From: Archangium sp. | Lineage (GTDB): Bacteria; Myxococcota; Myxococcia; Myxococcales; Myxococcaceae | DNA length: 64,000 nt | Direction of reading: 5' to 3' | NCBI GenBank assembly: GCA_022843845.1 | Contig: JALHMW010000023.1 | Location: 1 to 64,000 of the forward strand | Shown here: positions 37,301 through 44,770 of the stretch, one piece after another | Position numbering within the stretch: the first letter of the stretch is position 1 | How the letters are laid out: each line of letters begins with the position of its first letter | Notes under the pieces: model-generated | Seen by the model: the letters and a program-made list of their open reading frames with translations, nothing else | What the model was told of the DNA's origin: nothing | Databases searched by the model: none | Position numbers and translations under genes: made by a program

Positions 37301-37408
37301 GCTGGGGGCGTGATCGGCCAACCACCCCGCAAGCCGGCGCCACTGAGACTCCTCGCCAGGGTATCGCGCTCGCCACAGCGTGAGCGCGCTCGTGAGGTTC
37401 GTGTCCAT
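31367..37408 (-). CDS. Giant superfamily 1 helicase with Vsr-like nuclease domain (DUF4011/DUF3320 type)
   Basis: 2013 residues. An N-terminal region of about 750 residues includes the DUF4011-type part. Walker A GPPGTGKSQT lies near residue 775 and Walker B FDEASQ near 1393. GDSKQLPPT is the next motif; QGDERDVVLFS near 1595 and VAVTRAREQL near 1637 complete the set typical of UPF1-like SF1 enzymes. The long insert between Walker A and B carries a hydrophobic helix (MSVFLIGWLVLAFTV, about 1060-1080) that looks like a membrane segment. After the motor comes a Vsr/MTES_1575-like endonuclease domain (YRLDLAV near 1720, IELDG near 1737), and at the end a DUF3320-like winged domain. The family is associated with mobile-element conflict and DNA processing. 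It is divergent from the vWA/PP2C/kinase genes. Confidence 0.88.
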   Translation of the reverse strand: MDTNLTSALTLWRARYPGEESQWRRLAGWLADHAPSERRAAKAVVAVARLELHRHLEGLAGKQLDPFSFRRIVDALTAEEGLSAELAEAAVLIWASALGVAPPDAAALRGPLDTGVLTASLDAARCLHLSMINSDLAPISQVRVESRSNKPLAGLSVSVWLTGVEVGSALRSSTWTGSIERLQAGQVALLDSVAPVVAPQPLHDLRAVAAGRWWIEVKRKDQVLLRTFQDIEVAPPRQWVLRRAPTTAIAAFVQPNDAVVAELVAEAAAKVSEGDIRPAAVRAFEALSGILGQLAIEVERAEPESIAGPRALLTAARMSLVEQQLLVAACLEHAGLSPMLIWADSGPALGLWAGGDRPTLTETDDPVTVARLVEASTLVVVPVGDHVVRLSPDPSGQFLALDLASARRAGVLPLPTLALDDGKPLKPSEARQRLLDRAALAGTKSGLLLPGAWSARLSRGAADLGTTDAAAPRLNAWKRRLLDLTLNNPLLNLRSRVTSLPLLVADLPAFEDTLAGGQIFGLLARPNPSTGGAVTDELMRAAVSSGSVLVDLPEARVSIQAKNALRAHREALDEGGVHTLFLTLGMLQWFDPASPTVPRLAPLLLVPVSLRRSRHGHFEMKKAEADTEFNAALLELLHREYAVDVPNLVPLPLDGTGVDVKEVFEVVRRALAKNPATAAWTVQESAQIAPVAFSGFRMWRDLDHQASDLLRHPLVRRLAAGGDTGVPFEAIAPSALDASWPAKDVLCPLDADASQLAAVLSAATGKSFVLEGPPGTGKSQTIANLVAQCLSAGKTVLFVAQKRAALEVVQARLDAVGLGPFLLELHSKKASKPEFIAQLKAAADFRARKPGRDWVTDAEALQKSRDELNAVVTALHEKQEPQLSVFDGIAELERRRGTPKLDAGFQAPNAFRETWLTDAKAALGDALPSFQRLEEGWRELEAVRATDWPASRRAQLDEAVNTLIERAAALTEACRGVSEWFPGLEAASADGLELADRVLADVQSTPRPTASLLAGGEEEVEAWLATVETSRKKTQALATRWAPALLAQPLDEWHGKLKQWMSVFLIGWLVLAFTVRWAARRVAKQSVPPTAQLVSELEEALALRTTRAELERAAPRMTTLLGAVPLDEWQVPQNDGDAIRAMTTWSRAFRNRATRFPQAQQLAAQGAPDVSGAVTAFRAAWADYSHALRTLTTVLDLSGSWTKPAEPEHLGVSCARARRILANAPQLRDWGAYRRVREACQALGLTRVTKALERGEVPAGELLAQFTHGWFAWWLEQRVAESPALASFDAVRQSGREERFIEADRNLRDLAREELRARVAGRMPRLDQGAPPTSQAGILLRQFTRKAGFASPRQLFSECAGLIRQLKPCVLMSPQSVAQYLDPSQPPFDVVVFDEASQVPTHEAIGAIARGRQVVVVGDSKQLPPTAFFLGQAREEDSEDDEVFTELESVLEECAASGLPSLQLNWHYRSRHPSLIAFSNARYYASRLQLFPAAQARATTIGVSRVLVKGRYDRGHTATNRVEAEALVADLVRRLRDPREQRRSLAVVTFSRAQQALIEDLLEDVRELNPDLEPFFDPERPEPLIVKNLENIQGDERDVVLFSIGYGPDSMGRMTANLGPLGQLGGERRLNVAVTRAREQLVVFVSFEPHQLNLSGSSARGLHDLKSFLDAAANGGDVVMSSPVDSSPSDETIKAALRTTLEAEGYVVDTDVGVGRYRLDLAVRHRLSPEHYALGIELDGAQYASSETARDRERLRRELLNNLGWRHLVRVRALEWLEAAPRVSAGLLQQLATLCAEPVALASTAPPAQTAAPHLAPDVNAPPSSDAEAFVPESAEALFSPAQVPPPVAGFSWVSREVQDAVLAIVLHEGPVSERALVKRLAELWTLKRAPAGSAPGLASLLKKLPAERRPVSRDGFLWPSTLTPETWRGYRVTDPTKSETRRDVDDIALEEIGNAADALTARYGAMPREELARALARRFGYRALTRGVHQRMEEGITFSERRRAITPAPATA

Positions 37409-37492
37409 GCGGGCCGCGTTTGTACCCCACGCTTGACTCGCCCGGCAGCCCGCGAAAGCTTCCTCGCCTCTGACGTGTGAGGGGACAACGCC
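37409..37492. promoter_or_regulatory. Divergent control region between helicase and TerY-like genes
   Basis: 84 bp separate the two divergent starts, so promoters for both sets must lie here or overlap the genes. TTGACT at 37434-37439 faces the TerY-like gene but has no good -10 at 17 bp. TACAAA faces the helicase about 10 bp before its start. A GAGGGG ribosome-binding site lies about 10 bases before ATG 37493. No operator-like palindrome is clear. Confidence 0.4.
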
Positions 37493-38200
37493 ATGCCCGC
37501 AGCGACCGACGACCTTCGTGGTGGCACTGCTCGCCGAACCCTACGGTTCATCATGCTGGTCGACGTGTCTGGCTCGATGCAGGGTGACAAGATTCAGGCC
37601 GTCAATCGCGCCGTGCGCGAGTGCATTCCCGAGATGCGCAAGAACAACCGCGACAACCCATTCGCCGAGATGAGCGTCGAGGTGATCACGTTCGGCACCG
37701 GCGCCGTCTGGCACGTCCCGAAGACGGCGGTCGATCAGTTCACCTGGAAGGATCTCACCGCTGAGGGTGTCACCGATCTCGGCGCGGCGATGAACCTCGT
37801 CACCGAAGCGCTCGACGTGCAGACGATGGGCAAGCGCAACCTGCCGCCGGTGCTGCTGCTGCTCTCCGATGGTGGGCCAACCGATGACTGGGAGCTGGCG
37901 CTGCGGCGCTTCGAGGCCACCTCGTGGGGCAAGCCCGGCCGCACGGTTCGCATCGCCGTCGCGATCGGAGAAGGCGCAGACAAGACGGTGCTGACCCGGT
38001 TCACTGGCAACCCCGAGACCGTGCTGAGCGCTGACAAAGCCGCGACCCTCGTCGCGTTGATCAAGTGGGCCTCGATCTCGGTCACGAAGAGCCACTCGAC
38101 CTCGATGGCTGTCGCGAGCGGGGCCGGGCCGGTCGCCGCGCCGCTGCCGCCGCCTCCAGTCGTGGTGGCAAGCAAGGACGCAGACGATGAGCCCTGGTAG
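37493..38200 (+). CDS. TerY-like von Willebrand factor A protein
   Basis: 235 residues forming one vWA domain with a complete metal-ion-dependent adhesion site: Asp24-x-Ser26-x-Ser28 (LVDVSGSM), Thr94 (GVTDLG) and Asp126 (LSDGGPTDD). A short Pro/Ala-rich C-terminal tail follows, ending DDEPW. There is no signal peptide, so it is cytoplasmic. TerY proteins are the vWA part of the TerY-P triad, in which they are thought to serve as a metal-dependent docking platform for the kinase and phosphatase. The gene overlaps the PP2C gene by 14 bp. Confidence 0.9.
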   Translation: MPAATDDLRGGTARRTLRFIMLVDVSGSMQGDKIQAVNRAVRECIPEMRKNNRDNPFAEMSVEVITFGTGAVWHVPKTAVDQFTWKDLTAEGVTDLGAAMNLVTEALDVQTMGKRNLPPVLLLLSDGGPTDDWELALRRFEATSWGKPGRTVRIAVAIGEGADKTVLTRFTGNPETVLSADKAATLVALIKWASISVTKSHSTSMAVASGAGPVAAPLPPPPVVVASKDADDEPW

Positions 38201-39029
38201 CGAGCGGCGCGTCGCTGCGGCCTCGGTGCCCGGGTGCCAGCACGTGCTTCAAGCGACACCGTGCCAGGACGCCTCGGCTGCACGCGACCGGGGCGACTTC
38301 GTCATTCTCGCGGTGTCCGATGGGCACGGAGACGCGGCCTACCCCCTGTCAGACGAGGGTGCTCGCACGGCCGTCGCGGTCGGCGTCGAGGCGCTCTCAG
38401 CGCTGGCGAGCCGTCTGGTCACCGCCGCGCCTTCACCAGCCGAGCTCGACGATCTGCTTCGAACGCTCAAGCGCAACGTGGCCTTCGAGTGGAACCGGCG
38501 AATCAAGTACCACGCCCGAATGGCGGCCGAGCGCGATGGCACGTCGATTCTGTGGCCGCTGGGCATCAAGGGTGACTGGGACGAGCGGCTCAAACCCTAT
38601 GGCTGCACACTCCTCGGCGTGGCCATCACGCCGGTCGGCGCCGTGTGGTTCCAGCTCGGTGACGGCGACTCGCTCTTCGCGAGCGGGAACCGGGCCGAGC
38701 GCGTGTTCGGCGTCGCCGACAAGTCTTCGGGCCAATCGACGTTCTCCTTGAGCATGCGTGACTGCGTCGAGCACATGCAGGTGCGCTTCGATGAAGAGCC
38801 CCACGAGCTCTACCTGCTCGCGACCGACGGGGTCGGCGACCAGTACGAGCGCGACCCGGCATTCGAAGAGGAATGGGGTACCTCGCTGTTGAATCGGCTG
38901 CGAACGACGGGCTGGGTCGAGAGCGCGATGAGGCTCCCGCGAGATCTCGGAACGATGGCTCGAGACGGTGACGACTGCTCGGTCGCGCTCGCCTGGTTTC
39001 CGACGCCGGCCCCTGCCACCACGGAGTGA
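38187..39029 (+). CDS. PP2C-type serine/threonine phosphatase
   Basis: 280 residues, a stand-alone PP2C domain. Metal-binding motifs are CQDAS (26-30), SDGHGD (44-49, Asp45), the LGDGDS strand, LLATDGVGD and DGDDCSVAL near the end. It removes phosphate from Ser/Thr and needs two Mn or Mg ions. It should reverse the action of the kinase encoded next, whose start overlaps its stop by four bases (GTGA). No regulatory domain or signal peptide is present. Confidence 0.92.
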   Translation: MSPGSERRVAAASVPGCQHVLQATPCQDASAARDRGDFVILAVSDGHGDAAYPLSDEGARTAVAVGVEALSALASRLVTAAPSPAELDDLLRTLKRNVAFEWNRRIKYHARMAAERDGTSILWPLGIKGDWDERLKPYGCTLLGVAITPVGAVWFQLGDGDSLFASGNRAERVFGVADKSSGQSTFSLSMRDCVEHMQVRFDEEPHELYLLATDGVGDQYERDPAFEEEWGTSLLNRLRTTGWVESAMRLPRDLGTMARDGDDCSVALAWFPTPAPATTE

Positions 39030-40351
39030 CCATGGAACGTCTCCCTCAGGGCACGAAGCTCACCACCGACTCGGGCCAGACGCTCAGGGTCATCGGTCTG
39101 CTGGGGGCTGGAGGCCAGGGCGAGGTCTACGAAGTCGACCAGGCCGGGCAGCGCTACGCACTCAAGTGGTACTTCGCGCCCAGCCGCGACCCGAAGGCGC
39201 AGCTCCAGGCGCAGCAGCAACGCGACGCCCTGAAGTCGTACCTGATTCCACGGGGCGCACCAGACCAGCGCTTCGTCTGGCCGCTCGACTTCGTCGAAGG
39301 CGAACCTGGCTCGGGCACCTTTGGCTACGTGATGCGAATCTGGCCCCCGGGCTACGAGACGTTCGAACGGCTGGTGTGTGGCCGGGTGCCAACCAGCGAC
39401 CGGGTCCTTGCGACGGTCGCGCTGGGCATCGTCGACGCGTTCCGGAAGCTGCACCTCTCTGGCTCCGTCTACAAAGACATCAACCTCGGCGGCTTCGCGT
39501 TCGAGCCGAACACCGGTGATGTCTTGGTGGTGGACAACGACAACGTGCGCACCAACGGAGCGCCCGGCGCCATCCTCTTTCCCGGGTTCGGTGCGCCCGA
39601 GGTCGTGATGGGGCGTGCCCCGTGCACGACGGTGTCTGACGACCACAGCCTCGCGGTGTTGCTCTTCTATCTCTTCTGTCGAGGCAACCCGATGGAGGGC
39701 GCTCGTGAGCTCGTCAACTGCTACGACCTCGCTGCGACGCGCGAGCTGTTCGGCGAGAAGGCCGTCTTCATCTTCGATCCGAAAGACACGAGCAACCGGC
39801 CCGTCGTTGGCGTGCACGAAGCCGTGTTGAGGAATTGGCCCGCGTTGCCACGTCAGATGCAAGAGGCCTTCGTGCGCGCCTTCACCGAGGGCCTGCACGA
39901 CCCGTCGAAGCGACTGACCGACGGAGAGTGGGTCCATGTCGTGTCGCAGTTCCGCGATTCACTGTTCGAGTGCAGTCATTGCCACCGCGAGACCGTCTAT
40001 GCCCGCGAAGCGCTGAAGGACGGGGCGGCTTTGACCTGCGTCTGGTGTGACAAGCCGCTGCAGGTGCCGCCTCGAATGAAGATCGGCTCGGCGGTCATCT
40101 TGCTGTCACCCGAAGCGAGGCTGTTTCCTCACCACCTCGGAGAGACGGCGAACTTCAGCGCGCCGATCGCGGCGTTGGTGCCCCACCCGACGAAGAAGAA
40201 CACCTGGGGCCTCAAGAACCTCTCGACGCGCGCCTGGAGCTACCAGGCCGGGGATGGGCGGACGCAAGACGTTCAGCCAGGTCAGGCGTGTCCCGTTCGT
40301 GATGGGCAGCGAATCAACTTCGGCCGTGCCGAGGGCGAGATTCGAGCCTGA
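39026..40351 (+). CDS. TerY-P-type protein kinase with zinc ribbon and FHA-like domain
   Basis: 441 residues. The kinase domain has a G-loop GAGGQGEV (27-34), Lys47 and an APE-like GAPEV near 188-192. The catalytic motifs deviate: YKDIN (149-153, Asp151) replaces HRD-x4-N, and DNDN (170-173) replaces DFG. A zinc ribbon follows, Cys316-x2-Cys319 and Cys338-x2-Cys341. Then comes a C-terminal domain with ARLFPHHLG (364-372) and WGLKNLS, like an FHA phosphothreonine-binding fold. Kinase, phosphatase and vWA protein in one operon with a zinc ribbon on the kinase is the described TerY-P triad. GTG 39026 overlaps the PP2C stop; ATG 39032 with GGAG five bases upstream is an equally good start. Confidence 0.88.
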   Translation: MTMERLPQGTKLTTDSGQTLRVIGLLGAGGQGEVYEVDQAGQRYALKWYFAPSRDPKAQLQAQQQRDALKSYLIPRGAPDQRFVWPLDFVEGEPGSGTFGYVMRIWPPGYETFERLVCGRVPTSDRVLATVALGIVDAFRKLHLSGSVYKDINLGGFAFEPNTGDVLVVDNDNVRTNGAPGAILFPGFGAPEVVMGRAPCTTVSDDHSLAVLLFYLFCRGNPMEGARELVNCYDLAATRELFGEKAVFIFDPKDTSNRPVVGVHEAVLRNWPALPRQMQEAFVRAFTEGLHDPSKRLTDGEWVHVVSQFRDSLFECSHCHRETVYAREALKDGAALTCVWCDKPLQVPPRMKIGSAVILLSPEARLFPHHLGETANFSAPIAALVPHPTKKNTWGLKNLSTRAWSYQAGDGRTQDVQPGQACPVRDGQRINFGRAEGEIRA

Positions 40352-40360
40352 GCGAGAGCC

Positions 40361-43351
40361 CTACTGCGTCGGCGGCAACCAGCGGCAGCTCCAGTCGAGC
40401 TGGCACGTGTCGAAGTCGAGCTCGTCGCCGTGCGTCGCCACGTAGCGCGTCATCTGGTTGATGAGCAGCGAGCCGAGGTCGAAGGTCCGCTCCGGCGTCG
40501 GCAGCGGGAAGCCGTGGGTGCCGAGGGGGTCCATCATCGGGAAGAGGATGCCGCTCTTGCCACCGCCCTGTGACGGCTGGTTCTGCCGAATCAGCCGCAG
40601 CGCGGGAGTCAGGCGCGGCACGTCGAAGCCATCGCCGCCCTTCGTCGAGAGCGCCTGCAGATCGTCCACATCCATCAGCACCGGCCGGCCCATCGCGTCG
40701 AGGTGGCGGCGCGAACTCTCGACGCTCTCCACGGTGCCAGTTTCGGTCAACACCTGCTGCACCGACTTGCCGTAGCGCGCGTCGACGTCGCGGAAGTTGA
40801 TGAGCCCTGCCGCGCGACCCAGCGCGACGCCGGTGGCGGTGGGCACGCCCGAGTCGCCCATGGTGTTGATGTAGAAGGCGCGCGTCGAGACCTTCTCGCC
40901 CGAGTCGTACACGAGCGTGCGCTCGCCGTGCATGAAGGGCGCGGTGTTCGACGGGTCAGCGCCTTCGAGCGCGACCTGTGCGAGGCCCACCATGCGGCGC
41001 AGCTCGGGGTTGCCACGACGCAGCCCGAAGCCGTCGCCCAGCGCCACGAAGGTCGAGCCCGCGACGAAGGTGTCGCCCATGAAGGTGAAGGCTTCCTGGA
41101 ACGTGCTGATGCGCTGGCTGGGCTCGCCGGCAGGCACGCAGCCCTCACGCTCCCGCGACTCGAGGGGACCGTCGTAGAACGCGAGCTCGAGCCGGTGGCC
41201 CTTGTCCGACGGCACCGCGACGCGCAGCCGGCCGTTCGCCTGCACTCGTGCACAGCGCCATTCCTTCGAGTCCAGGTTGGTGAGCACCGCGATGCTGCCC
41301 GGCTTCGGCAGCGTCTCGAGCGTCGCGACCTTGCGCTCCCGGTAGTCGACGAGCTCGGGCACGCCTTCGTACACGACGCCGTCACGCAGCAGCACCAGCG
41401 GCCCCATCATGCGCAGCACCATCGCGTCACGCACCCCACTCAACGAGCTGCGCACACCGATGTCGCCGAGGCCGCCACCACCGATGATGGGAATGATGGT
41501 CTCGACGTGCGGCTCGAGGCCGCCCACGTAGCTGGCGATGATGCCGCCGAGCGAGCCACCGACGAGGTGGATGGAGGCCGGGCCGCCCACGTCCACCACG
41601 CCGTCGCCGTCGAAGTCGCCCGCGAGGTCGGGGTTCTTGTCGCGGTTGTTGTCGTAGCTCCACGTCTTTGTGCCATCGAAGGACTTGAGCGTGCGAATCA
41701 CCTGGAAGAGGTCGACCGCCGTCTGGCGAACGACGTCACGCGTGTGGAAGAGGTACGAGGTCCAGTAGTCGACGCCGCTGTCGACGCGGCCGTCGGCGTT
41801 CTGATCGATCGCCCGTCCGTCGATGACGGCGACGCCCAGGCCCTCGAAGCCGCGCGCCTTGAACTGGCCCTTCACGAGCTCCAGTTGAATCGGGTCGAGG
41901 TCGACGCCGTGGCTGACCGCGTCGATGCCCATGGTGGCGATGCCCATGCGCGCGAAGAAGCCGCCGACGTTGATGGCGTCGAACTTCGTCGAGCCGTGGC
42001 CGTGCACGAAGATGACGAGCGGCGCGGGCCCGGTGCGGTTCTTCGGCACCATCAGCCAGTAGTTCACGCCCTCGCTGCGCAGGTGGGGCAGGGCGCCGGT
42101 GGTGGGGTCGATGCTCCAGACCTGCTCGGTGAGGGGGAGCTGTTTGCCGTCGGGCCCATTGCGCGGGAACAGCTGCGGCGAGTCGATGGTGCCGGCGGCG
42201 TGGAAGTCGATGAAGGCGAAGTTGTCGAAGAAGAGCTTCTCTTGCGCCGACGTGCGGCCCGCGCCGAACTGCGAGTAGAGCGTCTTCGCCATGTCGAGGA
42301 AGTCGCCGCCCGGGACGATGCGGGTGTTGCGTGGCGTGACGAGGCCGCGCTCGCGAACCTCTTTCAGCTTCATCTCGGCGGGGTACTCGGTGGCCAGGCG
42401 CTTGAAGACGCCCGTGCCGTAGAGGCCGTCACGCAGCGCGACGAGCGGCTTCGTCCACGCCTGGGTGGTGAACGTCCACGCGAAGGCGACTTGATCGACC
42501 TGGAAGCCGAGGCCTCCGAGGCACTCGTCGGCGAGCGGCTGCAGCGCCTGGGTCTGGCTGGTGTGGTTGACGAACTTGAACGGCGATCGAATCGGAGCGC
42601 CGCCTTCTCCGACGAGGTGGCTCGTCAAGACGACTGCGTACGTCGTCGCTTCACGGAGCGGATACACGGGCCGCGCGATGAGGGTGTTCGTCTCGCGCTC
42701 GTAGAAGGTGATGATGGACGAGTCGGTCTTGCTCCGCGTGTTCGGGTGGTCGAGCACGCCGTCCATGTCGGTGTCTTCGCCGTCGTCGAGCACGCCGTTG
42801 CCGTTGAGATCTTCTTCGGTCTCTTCGAACAGCAGCGTCTGGTGATGTCCGCGCGGATCGTCCGGGTAGTAGTCGGGGCGATCGAGCCGCGCGGGGAACA
42901 GGCCTTCACCGAGGTCGATCGGCATCGCCTTGCAGTAGTCGGGCGAGCCGCGCGTGACGTCGATGACGAGCATCGCGTCGTCGGAGGTCTCGTACCGATC
43001 GCCGTGGTGCCGGCGAATGACGTTCTCGACGTCGAGCGGCTTGTCGAAGCTGACGGTGATGGGCGCCAGCGTGCCCCAGCCGTCGAGCTCGTCGAGGCCG
43101 GCGCGCGTGCGTTGCTCCCAGGCGGTCGGCGCAACCATCGAGGCGTTGAGGCGGCGCTTGGTCGGCGACAGCGCGTCGAAGCGCGTCGCGAAGTCGTTCG
43201 GGAGTGGGATGTCTGGAAGCGGCCGATGGAAGGCGTCGAAGTTGACGGCCGGACCCTCGCCCGCCTTCGTCTGCATCAGGCCCATGCCCTCGGGCGACAG
43301 GCACGCGGTGGCGAGGATCGAGAAACCAACCAGACGAAATGGAGTTCGCAC
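40361..43351 (-). CDS. Large alpha/beta-hydrolase-like lipoprotein with calcium-repeat motifs
   Basis: 996 residues from GTG 43351. The signal ends at TAC in a lipobox-like LATAC. Residues about 440-620 contain an alpha/beta-hydrolase core: an oxyanion strand VIFVHGHGS near 446 and a nucleophile elbow GGSLGG near 600. Two acidic calcium-loop stretches are seen (DLNGNGVLDDGEDTDMDG near residue 180 and DFDGDGVVD near 585), like thrombospondin type 3 repeats. Similar proteins in myxobacteria are annotated as outer-membrane or secreted hydrolases; the substrate is unknown. It converges with the kinase gene. Confidence 0.8.
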   Translation of the reverse strand: MRTPFRLVGFSILATACLSPEGMGLMQTKAGEGPAVNFDAFHRPLPDIPLPNDFATRFDALSPTKRRLNASMVAPTAWEQRTRAGLDELDGWGTLAPITVSFDKPLDVENVIRRHHGDRYETSDDAMLVIDVTRGSPDYCKAMPIDLGEGLFPARLDRPDYYPDDPRGHHQTLLFEETEEDLNGNGVLDDGEDTDMDGVLDHPNTRSKTDSSIITFYERETNTLIARPVYPLREATTYAVVLTSHLVGEGGAPIRSPFKFVNHTSQTQALQPLADECLGGLGFQVDQVAFAWTFTTQAWTKPLVALRDGLYGTGVFKRLATEYPAEMKLKEVRERGLVTPRNTRIVPGGDFLDMAKTLYSQFGAGRTSAQEKLFFDNFAFIDFHAAGTIDSPQLFPRNGPDGKQLPLTEQVWSIDPTTGALPHLRSEGVNYWLMVPKNRTGPAPLVIFVHGHGSTKFDAINVGGFFARMGIATMGIDAVSHGVDLDPIQLELVKGQFKARGFEGLGVAVIDGRAIDQNADGRVDSGVDYWTSYLFHTRDVVRQTAVDLFQVIRTLKSFDGTKTWSYDNNRDKNPDLAGDFDGDGVVDVGGPASIHLVGGSLGGIIASYVGGLEPHVETIIPIIGGGGLGDIGVRSSLSGVRDAMVLRMMGPLVLLRDGVVYEGVPELVDYRERKVATLETLPKPGSIAVLTNLDSKEWRCARVQANGRLRVAVPSDKGHRLELAFYDGPLESREREGCVPAGEPSQRISTFQEAFTFMGDTFVAGSTFVALGDGFGLRRGNPELRRMVGLAQVALEGADPSNTAPFMHGERTLVYDSGEKVSTRAFYINTMGDSGVPTATGVALGRAAGLINFRDVDARYGKSVQQVLTETGTVESVESSRRHLDAMGRPVLMDVDDLQALSTKGGDGFDVPRLTPALRLIRQNQPSQGGGKSGILFPMMDPLGTHGFPLPTPERTFDLGSLLINQMTRYVATHGDELDFDTCQLDWSCRWLPPTQ

Positions 43352-43397
43352 GGGCCGCGTGTGACACGGGGCCCGCGGTTGGCGCAAGGGCAGGGCG

Positions 43398-43910
43398 TCA
43401 GGGAGACGTTGCGGCGCGTTCAGGCACGAGGCCACCGCGCGCGAGCCAGTCCTTCACGCCCAGGCCGGTGCCGAAGGGCCACGGCTTCAACTTCTCTCTG
43501 GGGATGTGCTTCGTCGCTTCGAGCTCGTCGGACAAGGTGATGGGACCGTCAGCGATGACGTGAAAGCAGATGATGAGCTCGTTGCGCATCTCGAACGGGT
43601 AGACGCCGACGAGCGAGACGAGGCGCGCGTCGAGGTTGGTCTCTTCTTTCACTTCGCGGAGCACCGCCGCCTCGGGCGTCTCGTTCGCTTCGAGGAAGCC
43701 GGTCACCAGCGCGAAGACCTTCTCGGGCCAGCCCTTGCCCCGCGCGAGGAGCACCGCGCCCTCGTGCTCGATGATGGCGGCGACGACCGGCGTGGGGTTG
43801 CCCCAGAAGACGAAGCCGCAGCCGTCGGTCGGGCACGCGGGGCGGAGCTTGCCGCCAGCGGACTTCTCGACGAGGGCGGCGGCGCAGCGGGGGCAGAAGC
43901 GGAAGTTCAT
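43398..43910 (-). CDS. Nudix hydrolase with N-terminal zinc ribbon (NudC-like)
   Basis: 170 residues from ATG 43910. A zinc ribbon (Cys6, Cys9, Cys26, Cys31) comes first. The Nudix box runs from Gly71: GFLEANETPEAAVLREVKEE, with the catalytic REVKEE at 85-90. The usual glycine near the end of the box is Asn here. The zinc ribbon plus Nudix layout is that of NADH pyrophosphatase and RNA-decapping NudC. The protein is shorter than NudC (about 257 residues) and lacks its N-terminal domain, so the substrate is uncertain. Confidence 0.88.
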   Translation of the reverse strand: MNFRFCPRCAAALVEKSAGGKLRPACPTDGCGFVFWGNPTPVVAAIIEHEGAVLLARGKGWPEKVFALVTGFLEANETPEAAVLREVKEETNLDARLVSLVGVYPFEMRNELIICFHVIADGPITLSDELEATKHIPREKLKPWPFGTGLGVKDWLARGGLVPERAATSP

Positions 43911-43950
43911 GCCGTGTGTGTGCCACAGCCGGCGCGCACGGCACATCGGT

Positions 43951-44238
43951 TCACGCAGCGAGGCTTCGGCGCGTCAGCCGTGCGTGGACGATGGTCCAGA
44001 GGCGGGTGAAGACGACGGCTCCGATGGTGGCGGAACCAATCCAGGGGACGAAGGTGGCGGAAAGCGTGACGCCGCCGATCAAGGGAAAGTGCCACCGCTC
44101 GATCCACGCCAGGTGCCAGAGGTCGACGGCTGCGAAGAAGGCAGCGATGCCAGCGAATGCACCGAGGGCCGACCACGCCACTCTCAACACGTTGAAGACC
44201 AGGTCGGTGGCGACGCGGCGCGCGAAGGAACCGCTCAT
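43951..44238 (-). CDS. Small membrane protein
   Basis: 95 residues. Two to three hydrophobic segments (SALGAFAGIAAFFAAVDLW and FPLIGGVTLSATFVPWIGSA) with a basic N-terminus and a basic end (HARLTRRSLAA). No recognised family. It lies 40 bp before the Nudix gene and probably shares its transcript; it is divergent from the cupin gene. Its size and the lack of a clear ribosome-binding site keep the call moderate. Confidence 0.5.
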   Translation of the reverse strand: MSGSFARRVATDLVFNVLRVAWSALGAFAGIAAFFAAVDLWHLAWIERWHFPLIGGVTLSATFVPWIGSATIGAVVFTRLWTIVHARLTRRSLAA

Positions 44239-44313
44239 GCGGCAGAGGGTACCACTGATGAAGGTGACATTCGTTCAAGCGGAGCCACGAGCCCGTGGCG
44301 TACGAAGTGGCCC

Positions 44314-44721
44314 ATGAGCGAGAAACCCCTGCACCTCGAGTCAGACGCGATTCACCTGGGCGGCCGGAGCGGCGCCGCTGCCATCGTCGGGTTCGGCAAC
44401 GACTACGAGCGCTACATCGCCACGCACTGCACGCCGGGAGACCCTGGCCGGCTGGTGAGCCTGGCGACGTCGACGAAGGACTGGCCGGTCTGGGAACTCC
44501 ACCCCGCGGGAGACGAGGTCGTCATCGTCATCTCAGGCAGGGCCGAGTTCATTCAGGACTTCAACGGCACGATGAAGCGCACCGTCGTCGGTCCGAACGA
44601 GGCGATCATCAACCCGCCCGGAGTGCCGCACACCGCGAACGTCATCGAGGCCTTCACTGCGTTGTACATCACGCCGTGCCCCGAGACCTCGCATCTGCCG
44701 CGGAAGGCGAGCGACGTCTGA
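44314..44721 (+). CDS. Cupin-domain protein
   Basis: 135 residues, a single cupin beta-barrel. Motif 1 is in 'WELHPAGDEVVIVISGRAEF' and motif 2 in 'GPNEAIINPPGVPHTANV', with His and Glu residues suitable for a metal site. There is no signal peptide. Small cupins serve as dioxygenases, isomerases or sugar-binding proteins, and nothing here tells which. The start is ATG 44314, the first that keeps the cupin fold without an extra N-terminus. Confidence 0.85.
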   Translation: MSEKPLHLESDAIHLGGRSGAAAIVGFGNDYERYIATHCTPGDPGRLVSLATSTKDWPVWELHPAGDEVVIVISGRAEFIQDFNGTMKRTVVGPNEAIINPPGVPHTANVIEAFTALYITPCPETSHLPRKASDV

Positions 44722-44770
44722 GCGTTGAGGCCGTGGCTCTCGGTCGCGTGCCTCGTGGTACACGCGCCGC

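Noticed and set aside
37493..40351. Full tellurite-resistance (ter) operon
   Set aside because: Only the vWA/PP2C/kinase triad is present. No TerC, TerD or related genes are seen in the window, so tellurite resistance should not be assumed.
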